Below, piece by piece: positions 48,092-54,633 of a stretch of 64,000 bases of DNA. The notes under the pieces were generated by a model. It was not told the origin of the DNA and ran no database searches. It saw only the letters and a list, made by a program, of their open reading frames with translations. Location of the stretch: contig BAYV01000011.1 of NCBI GenBank assembly GCA_000710935.1, positions 1-64,000 of the forward strand. Reading direction: 5' to 3'. The stretch's first letter is position 1. Each line of letters begins with the position of its first letter. The stretch comes from Iodidimonas nitroreducens. GTDB lineage: Bacteria; Pseudomonadota; Alphaproteobacteria; Sphingomonadales; Rhodothalassiaceae. A program made the translations under genes and the position numbers.

Positions 48092-51000
48092 ATGGACGAC
48101 CTTCTGAATGAGTTCCTGACCGAAACCGCGGAAAGCATCGATGTGGTCGATGTGGAACTTGTGAAGCTGGAACAAGACCCCAATAATAAAGGCGTTCTGG
48201 ATAATATTTTCCGCCTTGTGCACACCATCAAGGGCACCTGCGGCTTTCTGGGCCTGCCACGGTTGGAATCGGTAGCCCATGCATCAGAAAATGTGCTGGG
48301 CAAATTCCGGGATGGCGAATTGCTGGTCACCCCCGAAGCGGTGACCGTGGTTCTGGAAAGCCTTGATCGAATCAAGGAAATCCTCAGTGGTCTTGAACAA
48401 ACAGAAACCGAGCCCGAAGGCGACGATGGGCCGCTGATCGGCCGTCTTGATGCCATTGCCGAAGGAAAGGGCGCCGCGGCCAAGCCTCCCTCTCAGCCTG
48501 CTACAGCGCCGGAAATCGTTGCTTCAACCGAGCCGGATGCGTCGCTGGCGGATGCCGGCCTTGATCCTGATGCTGGCCTTGGGCGTCCGCTCAAACCCGG
48601 CGAGGTGGCCCTCGATGAGCTTGAGCGTGCCTTCATGGAGGCCCCCGGCCCCGATGATGAGCCTGATCAGCCATCCGCGCCCCAAGCAACGCCCAAGCCG
48701 ATGGCCGGGGCGCGCCTGTTCGAGCGCGCAGGGGGCGAGGATGCGATTGCGGTGATGGCGCATTTACTGGCCAATCGCCTGCCGCGTCATGCGAAAATCG
48801 GCAGTTTTTTCAGCGTTATCCCCGATGATTTGCGGAAAGCCAAATTTCTTGGCCTGCTCACCGCGCTTTTCAAGGAAGATGAAAGCTCATCCAATAATGT
48901 GATGGCATCGATCATCGGGCAGCCGGGCTTTGGCAATGATCAATTCGATGTGCTGGCCGCTGAGATGAAGGCCGTTTTCAAAGAGGTGAAGCTGGCGGCG
49001 GATGTGTGTGATGATGCCGTTATGAGCCTTGAACTGGTGCGCGATGCGGCGCTGGCGGCCTCGGAAAAGCATGTGACCAAGGTGAAGGCCAGTGCTGGCG
49101 CCGCCAATGATGATCATGATCATGGTGGGGGTGGATCGGTTGAAAAACGCACATCCCAATCCATTCGGGTTTCCGTGGATCTGCTTGAAGATCTGATGAA
49201 TATGGTCAGCGAACTGGTGCTGACCCGCAATCAGCTTTTGCAGATGGTGCGCGAAAAAGAAGACAGCGAATTCACTGTGCCGATCCAAAGGCTTTCGCAA
49301 ACCACCACGGAATTGCAAGAAGGGGTGATGAAAACCCGGATGCAGCCGATTGGCAATGCCTGGGCCAAGCTGCCAAGGATCGTGCGCGATCTGTCGATGG
49401 ATCTTGATAAGAAGATCGAATTGGATATGCGCGGCTCGGAAACCGAGCTGGATCGGCAGGTTCTGGAATTGATCAAGGACCCGCTGACCCATATGGTCCG
49501 CAATTCGGCCGATCATGGCATTGAAACCCCGCCCGAACGGGTGGCGATGGGCAAGACCGAGCATGGCACCATCGTTTTGAACGCCTATCATGAAGGCGGC
49601 CATATCATCATCGAAATCCGCGATGATGGACGCGGTATCGCCGCCGATAAAATCCGCCAGAAGGCGCTGGAAAAAGGGCTGGCATCGGAAGCCGAGCTTG
49701 CCAATATGTCGGAAGCTCAGATCCAGAAATTCGTTTTCCACGCAGGCTTTTCAACAGCTGCGGCGGTGACCAGCGTATCCGGGCGTGGTGTGGGCATGGA
49801 TGTGGTGCGCACCAATATCGAAAAAATTGGCGGTACCATCGATATGGTATCGGTGGAAGGCAAGGGCACGACCTTCCAGATCAAGATCCCCCTCACCCTG
49901 GCCATCGTTTCGGCCCTGATCGTTTCTGCTGCTGGCGAGCGTTTCGCCGTTCCCCAGATCAGTGTTCTGGAATTGGTGCGGGCTGCTGATGGCAGCGATC
50001 ATCGTATCGAGCGGATCAAGAACACCCCGGTTTTGCGGCTGCGTAATCGATTGCTGCCGCTGGTTTATCTCAATGATATTCTGGGCTTTAAAAAATCTGC
50101 TGATGGCGCATCGGATCAGAAGGCCCAAGATGCTGATAAGAAAGTAGCGGATAAGGATGCCCCTTCGGATGATTTCATCATCGTCAGCCAGGTGGGGGCG
50201 TTCACCTTCGGTATCGTTGTTGATCAGGTTTATGATACCGAAGAAATCGTAGTGAAGCCGGTGGCCCCGATCCTCAAGGATCTGTCGATTTATTCGGGCA
50301 ATACCATTCTGGGTGATGGCAGCGTGATCATGATTCTCGATCCCAATGGCATTGCCGAGCGGACCAATTCCGGCGTGGTTCAGGAAAGCGGTGCTGTAGA
50401 CGAAAAGGCGGCTGCCAATCAATTGACCATCAAGGATGAATCGGAATCACTGCTGCTCTTTGGGGCGGGGGCGAAAAGCCGCAAAGCCGTGCCTTTGCCC
50501 CTAGTGGCGCGCCTTGAAGATATCGAAGTGGAGAAGATCGAACTCTCGGATGGCCGCCATGTGGTGCAATATCGTGGGGCTTTGATGCCGATCGTACTGG
50601 CGGAGGGGCTTTCGGGCCTCAAAACCGAGGGGCGGCAGGCTGTTTTGGTGTTCACCGATGGCGATTATACCATGGGCTTGGCGGTGGATGAAATTCTCGA
50701 CATCGTAGAGGATCATGCCGATATCAAGATCGTTTCCGGCAAGCCGGGGATGGTGGGTTCGGCGATCATCGGCGGCAAGGCGACCGAGGTGATCGATGTC
50801 GCCTATTATTTAAGTCAGGCTTTTGACGATTGGTTGAAATCCCGCGATCAGAATAGCGGTGTTGCCCCCGAACGCGGCACCCGCATTCTGCTGATTGATG
50901 ACAGTGCTTTCTTCAGAAACATGCTGAAACCGCTTTTGAAGGTGGCTGGCTATGATCTCACCTGTGTTGATCATGCGCAGGCCGCCATCGATCTGCGCGA

Positions 51001-51256
51001 CAAGGGTGAGCATTTCAATCTGATCATTTCCGATATCGATATGCCCGGCATGGATGGCTTTGAATTGGCGGGTATTTTGAAAAAGGATGGTCACTGGGCG
51101 CACACCCCGATGGTGGCCCTGTCGAGCTTTTCCAGCCCCAAACATCTGGAACGCGGGCGGGCTGTGGGCTTTGATGACTATATCGCCAAATTCGACCGCA
51201 AGGCGCTTTTGGAATGTTTGTCTCAGCAATTAAAGCTGCAAGGCGATGCTGCCTAA
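48092..51256 (+). CDS. cheA: Chemotaxis histidine kinase CheA with globin-like insert, two CheW-like domains and receiver
   Basis: 1054 residues. Order: Hpt domain (about 1-105, phospho-His44 in LVHTIKGTCG); Pro/Asp-rich linker; globin-like domain (about 206-326); Asp/His/Gly linker; dimerisation domain (about 356-420); HATPase (about 430-600; NSADHG at 471-476, DDGRG, GRGVGMDVV); CheW-like P5 (about 605-755, with a Lys/Asp-rich insert near 667-692); a second CheW-like domain (about 790-910); receiver (about 930-1050; Asp936/Asp937, phospho-Asp981 in SDIDMPGMDG, Lys1033). The P2 region normally found before the dimerisation domain is replaced by the globin-like part. Followed by cheW-cheY-cheB-cheR. 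Confidence 0.95.
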   Translation: MDDLLNEFLTETAESIDVVDVELVKLEQDPNNKGVLDNIFRLVHTIKGTCGFLGLPRLESVAHASENVLGKFRDGELLVTPEAVTVVLESLDRIKEILSGLEQTETEPEGDDGPLIGRLDAIAEGKGAAAKPPSQPATAPEIVASTEPDASLADAGLDPDAGLGRPLKPGEVALDELERAFMEAPGPDDEPDQPSAPQATPKPMAGARLFERAGGEDAIAVMAHLLANRLPRHAKIGSFFSVIPDDLRKAKFLGLLTALFKEDESSSNNVMASIIGQPGFGNDQFDVLAAEMKAVFKEVKLAADVCDDAVMSLELVRDAALAASEKHVTKVKASAGAANDDHDHGGGGSVEKRTSQSIRVSVDLLEDLMNMVSELVLTRNQLLQMVREKEDSEFTVPIQRLSQTTTELQEGVMKTRMQPIGNAWAKLPRIVRDLSMDLDKKIELDMRGSETELDRQVLELIKDPLTHMVRNSADHGIETPPERVAMGKTEHGTIVLNAYHEGGHIIIEIRDDGRGIAADKIRQKALEKGLASEAELANMSEAQIQKFVFHAGFSTAAAVTSVSGRGVGMDVVRTNIEKIGGTIDMVSVEGKGTTFQIKIPLTLAIVSALIVSAAGERFAVPQISVLELVRAADGSDHRIERIKNTPVLRLRNRLLPLVYLNDILGFKKSADGASDQKAQDADKKVADKDAPSDDFIIVSQVGAFTFGIVVDQVYDTEEIVVKPVAPILKDLSIYSGNTILGDGSVIMILDPNGIAERTNSGVVQESGAVDEKAAANQLTIKDESESLLLFGAGAKSRKAVPLPLVARLEDIEVEKIELSDGRHVVQYRGALMPIVLAEGLSGLKTEGRQAVLVFTDGDYTMGLAVDEILDIVEDHADIKIVSGKPGMVGSAIIGGKATEVIDVAYYLSQAFDDWLKSRDQNSGVAPERGTRILLIDDSAFFRNMLKPLLKVAGYDLTCVDHAQAAIDLRDKGEHFNLIISDIDMPGMDGFELAGILKKDGHWAHTPMVALSSFSSPKHLERGRAVGFDDYIAKFDRKALLECLSQQLKLQGDAA
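48707..49069 (+). other. Globin-like (group I truncated haemoglobin type) domain inside CheA
   Basis: CheA residues about 206-326. By eye, ARLFERAGGEDAIAVM matches the truncated-haemoglobin start (LFExLGGExAIxxVV); GSFFS matches the C-D FF motif; RKAKFLGLLTALF matches helix E (RxKQxAFLTxAFG); QFDVLAAEMKAVFKE matches helix G (HFDAVVEHLxxxLRE); and VRDAAL the last helix. The B9/B10 Phe-Tyr pair is Leu-Ala, and the proximal His position (helix F) falls in NNVMASIIGQPG, which has no His. So it is probably a haem-free or very altered globin fold. A divergent P2 domain is the alternative. Confidence 0.65.
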
Positions 51257-51286
51257 GCGTGAACATAAGATCAGGAAGGGTTGAAA

Positions 51287-51739
51287 ATGGCATCTTCATT
51301 AGGACATGAATTCGTGACCATGCGGCTCGAGGGCCAGCTTTTGGGCATCCCCGTACTTTCGGTGCAGGATGTTTTGAGCGCACAGAAAATCACCAGCATT
51401 CCCTTGGCCCCGGCCTGGGTTTCGGGTGTTCTTAATCTGCGTGGGCGGATTGTTACGGCGATCAATATGCGGGAACGTATGGGCTTTGGGAAACGCACTG
51501 ATGGTGGTAAAGATATGAGCATCGTCGTTGAATTTCGTGGCGAGCCTTATAGCTTGCAGATTGATCGCGTGGGTGACGTTCTCAATCTTGAGAAAGAGGT
51601 TATGGAAAAAAATCCAGTGACCATGGATCAGCGTTGGCGGGAGGTGAGCCGAGGGATTTATCGGCTTGATGGCGAATTGCTGGCGATCCTCGATGTTGAA
51701 ACGGTGCTGGGCAGCGCAGAATCTTCGGCTGCCGCTTGA
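51287..51739 (+). CDS. cheW: Chemotaxis coupling protein CheW
   Basis: 150-residue CheW domain that links receptors to CheA. FVTMRLEGQLLGIPVLSVQDVL and GVLNLRGRIVTAINMRERMG are characteristic (parts quoted). AGGAAGGG lies 7 bp before ATG 51287; an earlier TTG at 51281 is less likely. 30 bp after cheA. Confidence 0.94.
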   Translation: MASSLGHEFVTMRLEGQLLGIPVLSVQDVLSAQKITSIPLAPAWVSGVLNLRGRIVTAINMRERMGFGKRTDGGKDMSIVVEFRGEPYSLQIDRVGDVLNLEKEVMEKNPVTMDQRWREVSRGIYRLDGELLAILDVETVLGSAESSAAA

Positions 51740-51779
51740 GGGCGTAAGGCGTGATCGCAACAGGGAACGGAGCCGAACT

Positions 51780-52145
51780 ATGAAATCCTGCCTCGTGGTA
51801 GATGATTCAAAAGTCATTCGACGGGTGGCGCGTCGCATTCTTGAGGAAATGGATTTCTCAATTGAAGAAGCGGTTGACGGGAAAGACGCTCTGGAAGCCT
51901 GCGAACGGATGCTGCCTGATGTGGTGTTGTTGGATTGGAACATGCCGGTGATGGATGGCCTCGAATTTCTCAAGGCCATTCGGGGGCGCGCCAATCTCAA
52001 ACAGCCCATTGTGGTTTTTTGCACCACGGAAAACGACATGAACCATATTCGTTTGGCCATGGAAGCCGGGGCCGATGAATATATCATGAAGCCTTTTGAT
52101 CGTGAAATTATTGAAGCCAAATTTGCTCAAGTCGGATTGATGTAG
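51780..52145 (+). CDS. cheY: CheY-like response regulator
   Basis: Single receiver domain, 121 residues: acidic pair DD near residues 8-9, phospho-Asp in LLDWNMPVMDG, Thr in FCTTEND and Lys in MKPFD. Likely the flagellar-motor output of CheA, or a partner of the CheA receiver. The start at 51780 follows a GGGAACGGAG stretch. Confidence 0.93.
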   Translation: MKSCLVVDDSKVIRRVARRILEEMDFSIEEAVDGKDALEACERMLPDVVLLDWNMPVMDGLEFLKAIRGRANLKQPIVVFCTTENDMNHIRLAMEAGADEYIMKPFDREIIEAKFAQVGLM

Positions 52146-52157
52146 ATTAACCGGATT

Positions 52158-53456
52158 GTGAATGTGTCCAGTATTTTGAATGGCTCTGATCGAACACAGG
52201 AAAACGCGAAAGTGAAAGATCCCTTCCGTGTGATGGTTGTTGATGACAGCGCTGTCATTCGCGGTTTTCTTGTGCGTTATCTTGAGCAGGATGGAGCCAT
52301 CAAGGTTGTTGCCACGGCATCGAATGGCATCATGGCCTTGCGCACGATGAACACGGCCAAGCCCGAAGTCGTTGTTTTGGATATCGAAATGCCGGAAATG
52401 GATGGCATGACCGCCTTGCCGAAAATCCTTGAGGCCGATCCCGATGTGCGGGTGGTGATGGCTTCAACCCTGACCCGGAAAAATGCGGAAATCTCCCTGC
52501 GCGCCCTGCAGCTTGGGGCTTCTGATTATGTGCCAAAGCCGGAAACCACCCGGGCGGTGAATGCCAATATCGATTTCCGCCAGGAATTGGTGGAAAAGGT
52601 CAAGGTTTATGGGGCAGCGCGGCGACGGGCGCTGCGTCAGGAAATGCCCGGCGGTCAAACCCCCGGGGGCGTGCCCAGCCTGCGTGAAGGGGCGGCAACA
52701 ACCGCGCCGGTAAGGGCACGGTCAAGCTATCAGGTGGTGGCGCGCCGGGGCGATGAGCCAGCATCCCGGCCCGCTATGGCGCGGCCCGGGCGTGGGGCCG
52801 AGCCATCGGCCGGAGCGCTGCGAACCCTGCGGGTTGGCGAGCGCGAGATCACCTTGCGCGCGCCATCCAAATCACGGCCCGAAATTCTGGTGATCGGCTC
52901 GTCCACAGGGGGGCCACAGGCCTTGATTCAGGTGTTTACCGGGATCAAGGATGCGGTGAAGCATCTGCCCGTTCTGGTGGTTCAGCATATGCCCGCCACC
53001 TTCACCGCTATTCTGGCCGATCATTTGGGGCGGGCTTCGGGCCTGCCGTCTTCTGAGGCCAAAGATGGCGAAAAGCTGTTGCCCGGGCATATCTATGTCG
53101 CCCCCGGTAATCATCATATGACCATGCGTCGTGGTGAAGCGGGGATTGTTTTGGGGCTTGATCAAAACGAACCGGAAAATTTCTGTCGGCCGTCTGTGGA
53201 TCCCATGTTCCGCAGTGTGGCCGGTCTTTATGGCGCACGGACATTGGCTGTGATCTTGACCGGAATGGGACATGATGGCTTGCGCGGCGCGCGAGACCTC
53301 GTGGGAACCGGTGCCACGCTGATTGCCCAGGATGAGGCTTCGAGTGTCGTATGGGGGATGCCAGGGGCGGTGGCCACGGCGGGATTATGCAGCGCGGTGA
53401 CTCCGCTGTCCGAAATCCCGGATATCATCATAAAAAGCCTGAGAGGCAACCCATGA
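52158..53456 (+). CDS. cheB: Chemotaxis methylesterase/glutamine deamidase CheB
   Basis: 432 residues from GTG 52158: N-terminal receiver (Asp29/Asp30, phospho-Asp75 in VVVLDIEMP), an Arg/Pro-rich linker of about 100 residues, and the methylesterase domain with catalytic GSSTGG, QHMP and GMGHDG. GTG 52212 is an alternative start close to the conserved part. Overlaps cheR by four bases. Confidence 0.94.
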   Translation: MNVSSILNGSDRTQENAKVKDPFRVMVVDDSAVIRGFLVRYLEQDGAIKVVATASNGIMALRTMNTAKPEVVVLDIEMPEMDGMTALPKILEADPDVRVVMASTLTRKNAEISLRALQLGASDYVPKPETTRAVNANIDFRQELVEKVKVYGAARRRALRQEMPGGQTPGGVPSLREGAATTAPVRARSSYQVVARRGDEPASRPAMARPGRGAEPSAGALRTLRVGEREITLRAPSKSRPEILVIGSSTGGPQALIQVFTGIKDAVKHLPVLVVQHMPATFTAILADHLGRASGLPSSEAKDGEKLLPGHIYVAPGNHHMTMRRGEAGIVLGLDQNEPENFCRPSVDPMFRSVAGLYGARTLAVILTGMGHDGLRGARDLVGTGATLIAQDEASSVVWGMPGAVATAGLCSAVTPLSEIPDIIIKSLRGNP

Positions 53457-54298
53457 AGCCCCAGGATTTTGATTTCCTCAGCAGCCTTTTGAAGCGGCGT
53501 TCGGGTTTGACCCTCAATCCCGATAAGGTTTATCTGCTTGAATCGCGATTGACACCGCTGGCGCGGCGCTCGGGCATGGATAGTCTCGATGCCTTGATCG
53601 CGGAATTACGGCGCTCGGGCTCGGAAACCCTGTTGCGGGATGTGACCGAGGCGATGACCACGAATGAATCCTTTTTCTTTCGTGATCGCACCCCATTCGA
53701 TCTGTTTCGTGATCAGGTTCTGCCGATGTTGTATCAACGTCGGTCCACGACCAAAAAAATCCGCATCTGGTGCGCGGCCTGTTCTACGGGGCAGGAGCCT
53801 TATTCCCTTGCCTTTGAATTAAAAAAGCAGGAAGCCAAATGGCGGGATTGGAGCATCGAGATTGTGGGCACCGATATATCGCGGCCTGTTTTGCAAAAGG
53901 CACGGGATGGTGTTTATTCGCAATTCGAGGTGCAAAGAGGCCTGCCCATCCAGCTTTTGATGAAACATTTCACCCAAGAGGGCGATATCTGGCGTCTGTC
54001 AGAAGATATCCGCAAGATGGTCACCTTCAGGGAATTCAATCTGCTCGATAATTTTGCCGCCCTTGGCAAATTTGATGTGATCTATTGCCGCAATGTTCTG
54101 ATTTATTTCGATCAACCCACAAAATCGAATGTGCTGGATCGGATGCGCGGCCTTTTGCCAACAGATGGCACCCTGTTTTTGGGGGCGGCTGAAACGGTTT
54201 TGGGGATCACCGATCGCTTTCGCCCGGTGCGTGGCCAGCGCGGCATGTATCTGCCTTCGGATGCAGAGCCTAATCTGATGGCCGCCGTTGGGGGCTAG
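53453..54298 (+). CDS. cheR: Chemotaxis protein methyltransferase CheR
   Basis: SAM-dependent methylation of chemoreceptor glutamates. 281 residues: N-terminal helical domain (SGLTLNPDKVYLLESRL), TTNESFFFRD, SAM-binding AACSTGQEPYSLA, and CRNVLIYFD. ATG 53453 overlaps the cheB stop (ATGA). The cluster lacks cheD and any MCP gene inside the window. Confidence 0.95.
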   Translation: MKPQDFDFLSSLLKRRSGLTLNPDKVYLLESRLTPLARRSGMDSLDALIAELRRSGSETLLRDVTEAMTTNESFFFRDRTPFDLFRDQVLPMLYQRRSTTKKIRIWCAACSTGQEPYSLAFELKKQEAKWRDWSIEIVGTDISRPVLQKARDGVYSQFEVQRGLPIQLLMKHFTQEGDIWRLSEDIRKMVTFREFNLLDNFAALGKFDVIYCRNVLIYFDQPTKSNVLDRMRGLLPTDGTLFLGAAETVLGITDRFRPVRGQRGMYLPSDAEPNLMAAVGG

Positions 54299-54344
54299 TC
54301 GGCATTTCCAGCCCTTTTTTCGACATTCCGTAATATTTTTTCGT

Positions 54345-54368
54345 CACCCCGGCCCTCCGCCCGGGGTG
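54345..54368. repeat. GC-rich intergenic hairpin repeat (second copy)
   Basis: CACCCCGG and CCGGGGTG arms around CCCTCCGC, preceded by CGT. Same core as 84-105 in inverted orientation. It separates the che cluster from the lipoprotein locus. Confidence 0.5.
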
Positions 54369-54458
54369 GTGCTCTTTGAAGCAGTGCCGCAAAAAATTCA
54401 TCTTCATAATCCCATGAGACTCCACGCTTCCATTCCCCAAAGAAGATGTGTCCACGGC

Positions 54459-54498
54459 TTGTGACAGAATGGTCACGACCGTGAAACAGAACTGTCAC
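54459..54498 (+). promoter_or_regulatory. Pho-box-like array upstream of the lipoprotein-TonB-T2SS locus
   Basis: Four 7-bp half-sites at exact 11-bp spacing: TTGTGAC (54459), TGGTCAC (54470), GTGAAAC (54481) and CTGTCAC (54492). Matches to CTGTCAC are 5, 5, 4 and 7 of 7. The same spacing and a similar xTGAAAC variant occur in the pstS array (35643-35682). The array ends 136 bp before the ATG. The remainder of the 335-bp gap 54299-54633 has the GC-rich repeat but no gene. Confidence 0.6.
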
Positions 54499-54633
54499 CA
54501 AACAACATTAGTTTTTCGCGAGCCACAGTCACGTTCCCGTTGAAGGGGCGATGCGGCATCCGTTCAGCATGGCCGTTTGGCCGGGTTGATCCAGTTTTGT
54601 TTGTTTGCACACACAACCTCTTGTGGGGAAAGC

